Shown here: positions 26,522-35,204 of the stretch, piece by piece
Layout of the letters: every line of letters begins with the position of its first letter
Numbering within the stretch: the first letter of the stretch is position 1
Source: Devosia sp. 66-14
GTDB taxonomy: Bacteria; Pseudomonadota; Alphaproteobacteria; Rhizobiales; Devosiaceae
Direction of reading: 5' to 3'
Length of the DNA stretch: 64,000 nt
Assembly: GCA_001899085.1 (NCBI GenBank)
Contig: MKVB01000003.1
Span: 239,043 to 303,042 of the forward strand
Notes under the pieces: model-generated
What the model saw: only the letters and a program-made list of their open reading frames with translations
What the model was told of the DNA's origin: nothing
Database searches by the model: none
Program-made: the position numbers and the translations under genes

Positions 26522-27111
26522 TGAGTGAGAGTTGCTGGCGCATGCTGACGCAAGGCCTCCAGCAGTGGCAACAGCGGCAGCCCAAGAATGGTGAAATAGT
26601 CGCCGTCGATCCGCTCGAACAGCTGGATAGAGGGGCCCTCGAGGCGGTAGGCGCCGACCGAAGCCAGCACAGCGGCGCCTTCGAGCGCCAGCACCTGATC
26701 GCGTTCCGCAGCGCCGAAGCGCCGCATGGTGAGACTGGCGCTCGACGTGCCCGACCACAATAGCTGCCCGGCTTCGGCCAGCGCCAGGCCGGCGTGGAGG
26801 AAATGCGTGCGCCCGGCCAACCGATCGAGCTGGGCGGCGGCGGCGATCAGGTTCCCAGGCTTGTGCAGAAGCTCGCCCTCGACGGCAAGCACCTGATCGG
26901 CGCCGATGACGACGCCTCGTCTCGCGAGGGACACCGAAAGGGCCTTGGCTTCGGCCAGCCGGCGCGCCACTGCCGGCGCATCGCCGCCTTTCCCCAGCAC
27001 TTCGGCCTCGAGGCGACGCTCGTCGATTTGTGCTGGACTCGTCTCGAATCGAAGCCCGGCCCCGGCCAGCAGGGCCTTTCGCGTCGCGCTCTGGGAAGCA
27101 AGGATCAGCAT
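26518..27111 (-). CDS. Maf-family nucleotide pyrophosphatase
   Basis: This 197-aa protein has the Maf N-terminus 'ILASQSATRKALLAGAGLRFE' and the motif 'VVIGADQVLAVEG' with the catalytic Asp. Maf enzymes hydrolyse non-canonical NTPs such as dTTP/UTP or modified nucleotides, a house-cleaning role, and are also linked to septum inhibition. It is the first gene of the leftward operon and borders the putative origin. Confidence 0.94.
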   Translation of the reverse strand: MLILASQSATRKALLAGAGLRFETSPAQIDERRLEAEVLGKGGDAPAVARRLAEAKALSVSLARRGVVIGADQVLAVEGELLHKPGNLIAAAAQLDRLAGRTHFLHAGLALAEAGQLLWSGTSSASLTMRRFGAAERDQVLALEGAAVLASVGAYRLEGPSIQLFERIDGDYFTILGLPLLPLLEALRQHAPATLTQ

Positions 27112-27119
27112 GCCGTCGG

Positions 27120-27128
27120 TTTTCCACA
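27120..27128 (+). other. DnaA-box-like 9-mer
   Basis: TTTTCCACA differs from TTATCCACA at one position. It is just upstream of the maf start. Confidence 0.45.
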
Positions 27129-27240
27129 CTGTCCTTGTTGGCTCAAGAGCGCTGGCAGTGGAAAAACCCGCCGGCCGATCAGCGGGCCGGGTTCTCCCCG
27201 CTGGGACGGAATCCTTCAACAGCCCGGCCCGGGCGGACCG

Positions 27241-27255
27241 TTAACAAAAGCTTAA
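27241..27255. promoter_or_regulatory. CtrA-type site TTAA-N7-TTAA
   Basis: TTAACAAAAGCTTAA matches the consensus TTAA-N7-TTAA exactly. In Caulobacter, CtrA binding to such sites in the origin blocks replication initiation. Confidence 0.65.
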
Positions 27256-27264
27256 TGTGAGCTA

Positions 27265-27273
27265 TGGGGATAA
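27265..27273 (-). other. DnaA-box-like 9-mer
   Basis: On the minus strand TTATCCCCA differs from TTATCCACA at one position. It lies 10 bp from the CtrA-type site. Confidence 0.45.
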
Positions 27274-27309
27274 ACGGTTGCGGATGGCGCCCCGTCATCA
27301 ACAGGCTCG

Positions 27310-27324
27310 TTAACGGTTCGTTAG
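27310..27324. promoter_or_regulatory. Second CtrA-type site, TTAA-N7-TTAG
   Basis: TTAACGGTTCGTTAG has one mismatch from the CtrA consensus. It is 69 bp from the first site and in the same spacer. Confidence 0.5.
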
Positions 27325-27500
27325 CGATTGTGACATGGTTAAGACTTAGTGAACGGGGCGACTCCGGGCGCGGCGGCTTTCGTTCACAGACGATGATTCA
27401 CAGCCTCCATCCGAGGGGTCGGCCGCGCGCTTCTGTCGCCGCGTCTGTCGTTGTGGGCAAAGCGGAATTCCTGCAAAACACCGCCATGATAATGATGATT

Positions 27501-27516
27501 AAGAATCTAGATTCTT
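27501..27516. promoter_or_regulatory. 16-bp perfect palindrome with two GANTC sites, upstream of hemE
   Basis: AAGAATCTAGATTCTT is fully self-complementary and holds GAATC and GATTC. It ends 16 bp before the hemE ATG, in the most AT-rich part of the spacer. It could be an operator for heme synthesis or an origin element. Confidence 0.6.
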
Positions 27517-27532
27517 TCTGGTTGGTTGGGCG

Positions 27533-28567
27533 ATGACCGAGACGCTGGTGGTGAAACCACTGCTCGAGACGGTGCTCGGACGGCGCCAGCAGCGGCTGCC
27601 GATCTGGATCATGCGGCAGGCCGGCCGCTACCTGCCCGAGTACCGCGAGCTTCGCGCCAGGGCCGGCAGCTTCCTCGAGCTCTGCTACAACCCCGAACTG
27701 GCTGCGGAAGTAACGCTGCAACCGCTCAGGCGGTTCGACCTCGATGCGGCAATCCTCTTCTCCGACATTCTGGTGATCCCCGATGGGCTCGGCCAGGAGG
27801 TTCGCTTCGAGGCCGGTGAAGGCCCGATCCTGGTGCCCGTGACCAGCGACACGGTCTCGGCGCTGGATTCCCAAGGGGCTTTGGAAAAGCTAGGCCCCAT
27901 CATCGAGACCGTTCGCCGGGTTCGTGCCGGGCTTGGCCCCGAAAAGACGCTGATCGGCTTTTGTGGTTCGCCCTGGACCGTTGCCACCTACATGATCGGG
28001 GGGCGCGGTTCGTCCGATCAGGCCGCGGCGCGCGTCTTCGCGCTGACCCAGCCCGAGGCCTTTGCGCGGCTCATCGATATCCTCGTCGAAGCCAGCATCG
28101 GTTACCTCGCGGCGCAGCTGCGGGCCGGCGCCGACGTGGTGCAGCTGTTCGAGAGCTGGGCGCTGAATCTCGATGAGGTGGCGTTCCGCAACTGGGTGAT
28201 CGAGCCGAACCGACGGATCGTCGAAGGGCTGAGGAAGCTTATTCCGGGAGCACCGGTGATCGGCTTTCCGCGGGGCGCGGCCGGCAACCTGCCGGCCTAC
28301 GCGAAGGCCACCGGGGTGAACGTACTGGGGCTCGACTATGCGACGCCGCTCGGCTTTGCCGCCGAGCTGCCGGCGGGGCTCGGCGTGCAGGGCAACCTCG
28401 ACCCGCTGCGTCTGCTGGCCGGCGGCGAGCAGATGGACAATCGGGTGCGCGAGATCGTTGCAGGCTTCCGCGACCGGCCGCATATCTTCAATCTGGGGCA
28501 CGGGATCGTGCCGGAAACGCCGATCGGCCATGTCCAACGGCTGATCGCAGTGGCGCGGGGAGCCTGA
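27533..28567 (+). CDS. hemE: Uroporphyrinogen decarboxylase
   Basis: This enzyme converts uroporphyrinogen III to coproporphyrinogen III in heme synthesis. The 344-aa protein carries the signature 'PIWIMRQAGRYLPEYRE' near the N-terminus, the active-site Asp in 'FSDILVIPD', and 'GFCGSPWTVATYMIGG'. hemJ follows after 4 bp. Its promoter is inside the putative origin, as in Caulobacter. Confidence 0.97.
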   Translation: MTETLVVKPLLETVLGRRQQRLPIWIMRQAGRYLPEYRELRARAGSFLELCYNPELAAEVTLQPLRRFDLDAAILFSDILVIPDGLGQEVRFEAGEGPILVPVTSDTVSALDSQGALEKLGPIIETVRRVRAGLGPEKTLIGFCGSPWTVATYMIGGRGSSDQAAARVFALTQPEAFARLIDILVEASIGYLAAQLRAGADVVQLFESWALNLDEVAFRNWVIEPNRRIVEGLRKLIPGAPVIGFPRGAAGNLPAYAKATGVNVLGLDYATPLGFAAELPAGLGVQGNLDPLRLLAGGEQMDNRVREIVAGFRDRPHIFNLGHGIVPETPIGHVQRLIAVARGA

Positions 28568-28571
28568 CGGA

Positions 28572-28997
28572 ATGGAATGGGTCAAGGCGCTGCACATCCT
28601 GTCGGTGATCGCCTGGATGGCCGGGATGCTCTATCTGCCGCGGCTGTTCGTCTACCACGCCGATGCCGAGAAGGGGTCAGTGCAGTCGGAAACCTTCAAG
28701 GTGATGGAGCGCCGGCTTTATCGCGGCATCACCACGCCGGCGATGATCGCCACCTGGGTGTTCGGGCTGTGGCTGGCCTTCGGGTTCGGTATCGTCGATT
28801 TCTCGCAGGGCTGGATGTGGCTCAAAGCGCTGATGGTGATCGTGCTGAGCGGCATCCACGGCTTTTACGGCCGGGTGCTGCGGGACTTCGCCAACGACCG
28901 GAACACCCGGCCCGCGAAGTTCTTCCGCATGATCAACGAAGTGCCGTTCGTGATCGCCATCGTCATCGTCATCGCGGTGGTGGTGAAGCCGTTCTGA
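28572..28997 (+). CDS. hemJ: Protoporphyrinogen IX oxidase, HemJ type
   Basis: This 141-aa membrane protein has four transmembrane helices and the conserved His in 'VKALHILSVIAWMAGMLYLPRLFVYH', plus 'WLKALMVIVLSGIHG'. HemJ oxidises protoporphyrinogen IX in bacteria lacking HemG/HemY. The pairing with hemE supports this role. Confidence 0.93.
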   Translation: MEWVKALHILSVIAWMAGMLYLPRLFVYHADAEKGSVQSETFKVMERRLYRGITTPAMIATWVFGLWLAFGFGIVDFSQGWMWLKALMVIVLSGIHGFYGRVLRDFANDRNTRPAKFFRMINEVPFVIAIVIVIAVVVKPF

Positions 28998-29016
28998 GCG
29001 CGAGACCGAGCTCTGG

Positions 29017-29032
29017 TGTTCCACGTGAATCC
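29017..29032. other. parS-like site between hemJ and rho
   Basis: TGTTCCACGTGAATCC is identical to the site at 18598. It is intergenic, about 1.5 kb from the putative origin, and contains GAATC. Confidence 0.5.
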
Positions 29033-29173
29033 GCATTCCGCTTGAATGTGGCGAAGGTTTTAGCTATCTGAAGCGCATTGCCTGATCGATGGGCGCCTCC
29101 CCGGCGCTTTCCGGGCGAACCCCCCTCTCCGTACATCCCCGCCACTTACGATTGCCCAAGGGTCTTCCGCGCA

Positions 29174-30439
29174 ATGGAAAATATGAAGCTCAGCGAGCTC
29201 AAGGCCAAGACGCCTGCCGAATTGCTTGAATTCGCCGAGACTTACGAGGTCGAGAATGCCTCGACCATGCGTAAGCAGGAACTGATGTTCGCCATCCTCA
29301 AGGAGCTGGCGGCGCGCGAAGTCGACATCACCGGCGAAGGGGTGGTCGAGGTGCTGCCGGATGGCTTCGGCTTCCTGCGCTCGCCGGACGCCAACTACCT
29401 GCCCGGCCCCGACGACATCTACGTCTCCCCCTCGCAGATCCGCCGCTTCTCGCTGCGGACCGGCGACACGGTCGAAGGCCAGATCCGGTCTCCCAAGGAA
29501 GGCGAGCGCTACTTCGCGCTGCTGAAGGTCAACACCATCAATTTCGAGGACCCCGAGAAGGTCCGCCACAAGATCAATTTCGACAACCTGACGCCGCTCT
29601 ACCCCGATGAGCGGCTGCGCCTCGAGCTGCCGGACCCGACGGTCAAGGACAAGAGCGCCCGGATCATGGATCTGGTGGCGCCGCTCGGCAAAGGTCAGCG
29701 TGCCCTTATTGTTGCGCCGCCGCGTACTGGTAAGACCGTACTGTTGCAGAATATTGCACAGTCGATCGCTATCAATCATCCCGAGTGCTACCTGATCGTG
29801 CTGCTGATCGACGAGCGGCCGGAGGAAGTCACCGACATGCAGCGCTCGGTGCGCGGCGAGGTGATCTCCTCGACCTTCGACGAGCCGGCGTCGCGCCACG
29901 TCCAGGTCGCCGAGATGGTGATCGAGAAGGCGAAACGCCTCGTCGAACACAAGCGCGATGTGGTGATCCTGCTCGATTCGATCACCCGCCTCGGCCGTGC
30001 CTACAACACCGTGGTGCCGAGCTCGGGCAAGGTGCTGACCGGCGGTGTGGACGCCAACGCACTGCAGCGCCCCAAGCGGTTCTTCGGTGCCGCCCGCAAC
30101 ATCGAAGACGGCGGCTCGCTCACCATCATCTCGACGGCGCTGATCGATACCGGCAGCCGCATGGATGAAGTGATCTTCGAAGAGTTCAAGGGCACGGGTA
30201 ACTCGGAAATCGTCCTCGATCGCAAGGTCTCGGACAAGCGGGTGTTCCCGGCGATGGATGTCACCAAGTCTGGCACCCGCAAGGAAGAGCTGCTGGTCGA
30301 GCCGGATATCTTGAGGAAGATGTACGTGCTGCGCCGCATCCTCAACCCGATGGGCACGGTCGACGCCATGGAGTTCCTGATGGACAAGATCCGTCAGACC
30401 AAGACGAACTCCGATTTCTTCGACTCGATGAACACCTAA
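29174..30439 (+). CDS. rho: Transcription termination factor Rho
   Basis: This hexameric RNA helicase ends transcripts. The 421-aa protein has an N-terminal Rho_N helical domain ('[19 protein letters not shown]'), an RNA-binding cold-shock domain ('[29 protein letters not shown]'), Walker A 'APPRTGKT', Walker B '[13 protein letters not shown]' and the R-loop '[11 protein letters not shown]'. The ATG at 29174 is the family start. Longer upstream frames lie in the leader. Confidence 0.97.
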   Translation: MENMKLSELKAKTPAELLEFAETYEVENASTMRKQELMFAILKELAAREVDITGEGVVEVLPDGFGFLRSPDANYLPGPDDIYVSPSQIRRFSLRTGDTVEGQIRSPKEGERYFALLKVNTINFEDPEKVRHKINFDNLTPLYPDERLRLELPDPTVKDKSARIMDLVAPLGKGQRALIVAPPRTGKTVLLQNIAQSIAINHPECYLIVLLIDERPEEVTDMQRSVRGEVISSTFDEPASRHVQVAEMVIEKAKRLVEHKRDVVILLDSITRLGRAYNTVVPSSGKVLTGGVDANALQRPKRFFGAARNIEDGGSLTIISTALIDTGSRMDEVIFEEFKGTGNSEIVLDRKVSDKRVFPAMDVTKSGTRKEELLVEPDILRKMYVLRRILNPMGTVDAMEFLMDKIRQTKTNSDFFDSMNT

Positions 30440-30451
30440 GATCGAGCTTTG

Positions 30452-31771
30452 ATGCGCGACGACGACACCATCGTCGCCCTCTCCTCCGGCGCCGTTCCCT
30501 CGGGCGTGGCGGTCATTCGACTGTCGGGCCCGCAGGCCGGACCGGTGTTGAGCGAGATGCTCGGCGCCCTGCCCGCCCCGCGCCAGCTGAAGCTGGCCGA
30601 TATCCGGATCGCCGGAGAGACGCTTGACCGTGGTCTCGTCGCCTGGATGCCGGGACCGCAGAGCTTTACCGGCGAGGATTGTGCCGAACTGCAGGTGCAT
30701 GGCTCGCCGGCGGTGGTGCGGGTCCTGCTCCGCAAACTCAGTTCACAACCAGGCATCAGGCTGGCCGAGGCCGGAGAGTTCACCCGACGCGCCTTCGAGA
30801 ACGGCAAGCTCGATTTGGTGGAGGCTCAGGGCCTCGGCGATCTGATCGAGGCCGAGACCGAGAACCAGCGCGCCCTCGCCTACGCGCGGATGGAAGGCGG
30901 ACTGACCCGGCAGGTCGAAGGCTGGCGCGAGCAACTGCTGGATCTGAGGGCCGAGATCGAGGCGCAGATCGACTTCTCGGACGAAGGGGATGTCGGGGCA
31001 CTTCCCGCTGGTTTTGGCGCCGAGGTCGCGGCGTTGCGCGATGCTGTCGCAGCGGTGCTGGCGACACGCGGCCAGGGGCGGATTCTCCGCAGCGGCTTTC
31101 GGGTGGTGCTGGCCGGGCCGCCCAATGCCGGCAAGTCGAGCCTGTTGAACGCCCTGTCGCGCTCCGATGTGGCGATCGTCTCCGATGAGCCGGGCACGAC
31201 GCGCGACCTCAAGGAAGTGCCGCTCGATATCCGGGGGCAGCTGGTCATCCTGGTGGACAGCGCCGGGATCCGCGACACGACCTCGAAAGCCGAGGCGATC
31301 GGCGTAGAAAGGGCCAGGCAGGCCATCCTCAGCGCCGACCAGGTGCTGTGGCTGCGGGCCCCTGACGTCGAGCCCGCTGGAGATGAGCCGGATCTCGGAG
31401 CAGAGACCGACCGGCGGGCGCCGGTGATCGTCGTCGGCACAAAGAGCGATCTTGGCGTTGTGCCGGGCGCCGACCTCACCGTATCGGTGAACACCGGTGC
31501 CGGCATCGATGCCTTGCTTGACCAGCTCTACGAAGCGTCGGGTGCCGGTTCGGTCCAGGCATCGGAACTGCTGGTCAGCTATGAACGGGATCGTGAAGCC
31601 CTGGAGGCGGCGGCGATCAGCCTGCAGCAGGTAGCGGATCATCTTGGGAGCTCGGAGCTAGCGGCGGAGGACCTGCGCCAAGCCTCTTTTGCGCTCGAAA
31701 GACTGCTGGGGAGGATGGATGCCGAATCGGTGCTGGACCGGTTGTTCAGCGCCTTCTGCATCGGCAAATGA
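30452..31771 (+). CDS. mnmE: tRNA modification GTPase MnmE
   Basis: With MnmG this enzyme installs the cmnm5/nm5 group on U34 of tRNAs. The 439-aa protein has an N-terminal THF-binding domain, the G domain with 'AGPPNAGKSSLLN' and 'DSAGIRDT', and the C-terminal 'FSAFCIGK' with the conserved Cys. The ATG at 30452 is 12 bp after the rho stop. Confidence 0.96.
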   Translation: MRDDDTIVALSSGAVPSGVAVIRLSGPQAGPVLSEMLGALPAPRQLKLADIRIAGETLDRGLVAWMPGPQSFTGEDCAELQVHGSPAVVRVLLRKLSSQPGIRLAEAGEFTRRAFENGKLDLVEAQGLGDLIEAETENQRALAYARMEGGLTRQVEGWREQLLDLRAEIEAQIDFSDEGDVGALPAGFGAEVAALRDAVAAVLATRGQGRILRSGFRVVLAGPPNAGKSSLLNALSRSDVAIVSDEPGTTRDLKEVPLDIRGQLVILVDSAGIRDTTSKAEAIGVERARQAILSADQVLWLRAPDVEPAGDEPDLGAETDRRAPVIVVGTKSDLGVVPGADLTVSVNTGAGIDALLDQLYEASGAGSVQASELLVSYERDREALEAAAISLQQVADHLGSSELAAEDLRQASFALERLLGRMDAESVLDRLFSAFCIGK

Positions 31772-31784
31772 TTCACGTGGAACA
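31769..31784. other. parS-like site after mnmE
   Basis: TGATTCACGTGGAACA is the reverse complement of TGTTCCACGTGAATCA (also at 54912). It overlaps the mnmE stop codon and contains GATTC. Confidence 0.6.
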
Positions 31785-31805
31785 TTGCGGTAGAGGTTCG
31801 GGCGT

Positions 31806-31821
31806 TGATTCACGTGAAACA
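31806..31821. other. parS-like site upstream of mnmG
   Basis: TGATTCACGTGAAACA matches canonical parS at 15 of 16 positions. It lies 37 bp after the previous site, in the mnmE-mnmG spacer. Confidence 0.75.
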
Positions 31822-31857
31822 TTGGACTAGACCCGCGCTCCAAAGGATCTCCCAGAG

Positions 31858-33720
31858 ATGAGCGATTTCGGCGTCATTGTTGTAGGTGGTGGTCACGCAG
31901 GCAGTGAGGCAGCGGCAGCCGCGGCGCGTCTCGGTGTGCCCACGGCGCTGATCACCCACAAGTTCGCCACCATCGGCGAAATGAGCTGCAACCCGGCGAT
32001 CGGCGGCCTGGGCAAGGGCCATCTGGTGCGCGAGATCGACGCCATGGACGGGCTGATGGGCCGAGTCGCCGACGCGGCAGGCATCCAGTTCCGGGTGCTG
32101 AACCGCCGTAAGGGCGCCGCGGTTCGCGGGCCTCGGGCACAGGCGGATCGCAAGCTTTACCGGCAGGCCATGCAGGCGGCGATCCTCGCCCAGCCCAACC
32201 TCACGGTGATCGAAGGCGAGGTCGATGACCTGATCGTCACCGATGGCCGGATCGCGGGCGCGGTGCTGCTCGACGGGCGTCGCTTCGCGGCAAAGGCCGT
32301 GGTGCTGACCACCGGGACGTTCCTTCGTGGGCTGATCCACCGGGGCGAGGAAACAGTGCCGGCCGGCCGGGTGGGCGAGAAGCCAGTGCTCGGGCTGTCG
32401 ACGCGGCTCGAGGCGCTGGGTCTGACGCTGGGCCGGCTGAAGACCGGAACGCCGGCGCGGCTCGATGCGACATCCATTGATTTCTCGGGTCTCGAGGAGC
32501 AGCGCGGCGATGATCCGCCCGAGCCATTCTCGGCGCTGACCAGCGCGATCACTACACGGCAGATCAGCTGCTATATCACCCGCACGACGTCCGATACGCA
32601 TCGGATCATCTCGGAGAACCTGCACCGCTCGGCGATGTACTCGGGGCGGATCAAGAGTCGCGGCCCGCGTTACTGTCCGTCGATCGAGGACAAGGTGGTC
32701 CGCTTCGCCGACCGGGACAGCCATCAGATCTTTCTCGAGCCTGAGGGGTTGGACGACAACACGATCTATCCGAACGGTTTGTCCACCTCGTTGCCGGCCG
32801 AGGTGCAGGAGGCGTTCCTCAAGTCGATGCCAGGGCTCGAGAATGTCCGGATCATTCGACCGGGTTACGCGATCGAGTACGACTATGTCGATCCGCGCGA
32901 GCTTCGACCGACGCTCGAGTTGCGGCGGCTGCCCGGGCTGTACCTCGCCGGGCAGATCAACGGCACTACGGGCTATGAAGAAGCGGCCGCGCAGGGCCTC
33001 TATGCGGGGGCCAATGCCGGCCTGGCCGCGAAGGGTGCCGCGACGCTGCAGCTGTCGCGAACCGAGAGCTATCTCGGCGTGATGGTCGACGACCTGGTGA
33101 CGCGCGGCGTCAGCGAACCCTATCGGATGTTCACGTCGCGGGCCGAGTTCCGGCTGCATCTGCGCAGCGACAATGCCGATCAGCGACTGACCCGGATCGC
33201 TGCCGCTGCCGGGCTCGTCGGCGAGGTGAGGCTGCAGCAGTTCGAGGCGCGTTCGGCAGCCCTGAGCGCCGGGCGGGCGACGCTCGATCGATTGCGGACG
33301 ACACCGACTGCGGCGCGCAAGGCGGGTCTGGCGGTAAATGCCGATGGCCACGAGCGTAGCGCCTTCGAGCTGCTGTCCTATCCGGACGTCGAGGGAGCGC
33401 ATCTGGTGCCGCTCTGGCCGGAGATCGCCGAGATTGCCCCTGCCATCCTCGACCAGTTGACGGTCGATGCGCAGTACGCCGTCTATCTGCAGCGCCAGCA
33501 GGCTGACATTGCGGCGATGAAGCGCGATGAGAGCCGCGAGATTCCTGATTGGCTCGACTACGCCGCGCTTCCTGGATTGTCGATGGAGCTGCGACAGAAG
33601 CTCGGGCAGCACCGGCCGGCGACCATTGCCCAGGCGCAGGCGATCGATGGCGTGACGCCGGCCGCGATCACGCTCATCCTGTCGGTGGTTCGGCGCGGCA
33701 GTTTGCGTCAGGCGGGCTGA
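31858..33720 (+). CDS. mnmG: tRNA uridine-5-carboxymethylaminomethyl enzyme MnmG (GidA)
   Basis: This FAD-dependent partner of MnmE is 620 aa, the usual length. The FAD loop '[19 protein letters not shown]' is at the N-terminus, '[25 protein letters not shown]' is the signature, and '[17 protein letters not shown]' contains the second family motif. Its stop overlaps the rsmG start (TGATG). Confidence 0.98.
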   Translation: MSDFGVIVVGGGHAGSEAAAAAARLGVPTALITHKFATIGEMSCNPAIGGLGKGHLVREIDAMDGLMGRVADAAGIQFRVLNRRKGAAVRGPRAQADRKLYRQAMQAAILAQPNLTVIEGEVDDLIVTDGRIAGAVLLDGRRFAAKAVVLTTGTFLRGLIHRGEETVPAGRVGEKPVLGLSTRLEALGLTLGRLKTGTPARLDATSIDFSGLEEQRGDDPPEPFSALTSAITTRQISCYITRTTSDTHRIISENLHRSAMYSGRIKSRGPRYCPSIEDKVVRFADRDSHQIFLEPEGLDDNTIYPNGLSTSLPAEVQEAFLKSMPGLENVRIIRPGYAIEYDYVDPRELRPTLELRRLPGLYLAGQINGTTGYEEAAAQGLYAGANAGLAAKGAATLQLSRTESYLGVMVDDLVTRGVSEPYRMFTSRAEFRLHLRSDNADQRLTRIAAAAGLVGEVRLQQFEARSAALSAGRATLDRLRTTPTAARKAGLAVNADGHERSAFELLSYPDVEGAHLVPLWPEIAEIAPAILDQLTVDAQYAVYLQRQQADIAAMKRDESREIPDWLDYAALPGLSMELRQKLGQHRPATIAQAQAIDGVTPAAITLILSVVRRGSLRQAG

Positions 33721-34370
33721 TGGGCGAGCTCTCGCCCTACTCTGACGGGTTTGCCCGGCCGGAGGCGGCAGTACGCCGCGACCTGGAATCGTTTGCTGCG
33801 CTGCTGAAGAAATGGAACGCGGTGCAGAATCTTGTTTCACGTGAAACAGAGAATGCCCTGTGGTCGCGACATGTCGTCGATTCGCTCCAGATCCTGCCGC
33901 TGTTCCGCCCGAGCGACACGCTGTTTCTCGACGTGGGCTCCGGCGGTGGACTGCCAGCGCTGCCTCTGGCCATCGCCCTCAAGGGCGGGCCGGCGCGCTT
34001 CACCCTCGTTGAACCGATCGGCAAGAAGGTCGCCTTTCTGCGCCAGGTCATCCGGGAGCTCGGGCTGCCGGCCGCTGTCCACGCCGGACGCACCGACGAC
34101 TTTGATTCACGTGAAACACTCGGTGACGGCGCCAGCTTCGACGTGATCACCTCGAGGGCGCTCGCCGCGCTGCCGTTGCTGCTCGAACTTATCCACCCCT
34201 TCTTTGGGCCGGAAACCCGCGCGATCCTGCATAAGGGCCGGGATCACGCTGTGGAGGTCGAGGAAAGTCGTTTGGCGTGGGACTTTGACGTGGTAATAAC
34301 CAAGAGCGCCACCGACGAGGCCGGCGTATTGCTGGAGATCAGCAATTTGCGACGGAAATCAACTCGTTAG
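33720..34370 (+). CDS. rsmG: 16S rRNA (guanine527-N7)-methyltransferase
   Basis: This enzyme methylates G527 of 16S rRNA. The 216-aa SAM-dependent protein has motif I 'FLDVGSGGGLPALPLAI', and 'ITSRALAALPLLL'. Two parS sequences lie in the coding region and encode 'VSRET' (33833) and 'DSRET' (34104). parA follows 23 bp later. Confidence 0.96.
   Translation: MGELSPYSDGFARPEAAVRRDLESFAALLKKWNAVQNLVSRETENALWSRHVVDSLQILPLFRPSDTLFLDVGSGGGLPALPLAIALKGGPARFTLVEPIGKKVAFLRQVIRELGLPAAVHAGRTDDFDSRETLGDGASFDVITSRALAALPLLLELIHPFFGPETRAILHKGRDHAVEVEESRLAWDFDVVITKSATDEAGVLLEISNLRRKSTR
33833..33848. other. Perfect parS inside rsmG
   Basis: TGTTTCACGTGAAACA is the canonical parS in full (16 of 16). It is 6.3 kb from the putative origin. 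Confidence 0.92.
34104..34119. other. Near-perfect parS inside rsmG
   Basis: TGATTCACGTGAAACA, 15 of 16 positions, is identical to the site at 31806. Confidence 0.78.
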
Positions 34371-34393
34371 CGGAAACGCTCGGAGGCCGTGCC

Positions 34394-35194
34394 TTGGCTC
34401 CTCGAATCCTGACCCTCGCCAATCAGAAGGGTGGGGTCGGCAAGACCACTACCGCGATCAACCTGGCTACGGCGCTCGCTGCCATCGGCGAGCGCGTGCT
34501 GATCGTCGATCTCGATCCGCAGGGTAACGCCTCGACGGGCCTCGGCATTTCGCGCGTCGACCGTGACGTCTCGAGCTACGACCTGCTGATGGGCGATGCC
34601 AAAGTGGCCGCCGCGGCAGTTATGACCAGCGTGCCGAACGTCGCCATCGTGCCGTCGACGCTCGATCTGCTCGGCGTCGAGCTCACCATCGCCCAGCAGG
34701 CTGACCGTGCCTTCCGGTTGCGCGATGCTTTCCGGGCGATGAGCGACCTGACCATTAACGGCCAGGCGGTCAGCTATGTGCTGATCGACTGCCCCCCGTC
34801 GCTCAACCTCCTCACCATCAACGCGCTGGTCGCTGCCGACGCCGTGTTGGTGCCTCTGCAGTGCGAGTTCTTTGCGCTCGAGGGTATGAGCCAACTGCTT
34901 CAAACCATTGAACAAATTCGTACCACCCTGAATCCGCGACTGTCGATACAGGGTGTTGTGATGACGATGTTCGATCGCCGCAACAATCTCAGCGAACAGG
35001 TCCTGGCCGACGTCCGTTCGGAGATGGGGTCGCTGGTCTACGACACGGTAATACCGCGCAATGTCCGGCTGTCCGAGGCGCCATCCTATGGTAAGCCGGC
35101 GCTGCTCTATGACCTCAAATGTGCCGGCAGCCAGGCTTACCTGCGCCTTGCTACCGAAGTGATCCGGCGTGAGCGCCAGCTCATGGCCGCATAA
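34394..35194 (+). CDS. parA: Chromosome partitioning ATPase ParA
   Basis: This Walker-type ATPase moves ParB-parS complexes over the nucleoid. The 266-aa protein has the deviant Walker A 'KGGVGKTT' (residues 12-19), 'VLIVDLDPQGNAST' and 'VLIDCPPSLNLLT'. The start is TTG at 34394, supported by CGGAGG seven bases upstream; no ATG fits. It is of the short chromosomal type, without an N-terminal HTH. Confidence 0.96.
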   Translation: MAPRILTLANQKGGVGKTTTAINLATALAAIGERVLIVDLDPQGNASTGLGISRVDRDVSSYDLLMGDAKVAAAAVMTSVPNVAIVPSTLDLLGVELTIAQQADRAFRLRDAFRAMSDLTINGQAVSYVLIDCPPSLNLLTINALVAADAVLVPLQCEFFALEGMSQLLQTIEQIRTTLNPRLSIQGVVMTMFDRRNNLSEQVLADVRSEMGSLVYDTVIPRNVRLSEAPSYGKPALLYDLKCAGSQAYLRLATEVIRRERQLMAA

Positions 35195-35204
35195 GGAAGT
35201 TGGA

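Larger units (their letters stand above)
27112..27532. other. Putative chromosomal replication origin between maf and hemE
   Basis: The spacer is 421 bp with genes diverging on both sides. It contains a perfect CtrA-type site (27241) and a near-perfect one (27310). DnaA-box-like 9-mers, one mismatch each from TTATCCACA, lie at 27120 (TTTTCCACA) and 27065-27073-equivalent complement position 27265-27273 (TTATCCCCA on the minus strand). TGATTCACA at 27394 is one mismatch from the Caulobacter G-box. Four GANTC sites (27360, 27395, 27503, 27510) and an AT-rich end next to hemE complete the set. In Caulobacter the origin lies beside hemE. Confidence 0.65.

Noticed and set aside
31810-33840. 676-codon open frame antisense to mnmG
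   Set aside because: Arg/Gln-rich shadow frame. The mnmG sequence is full length with family motifs.
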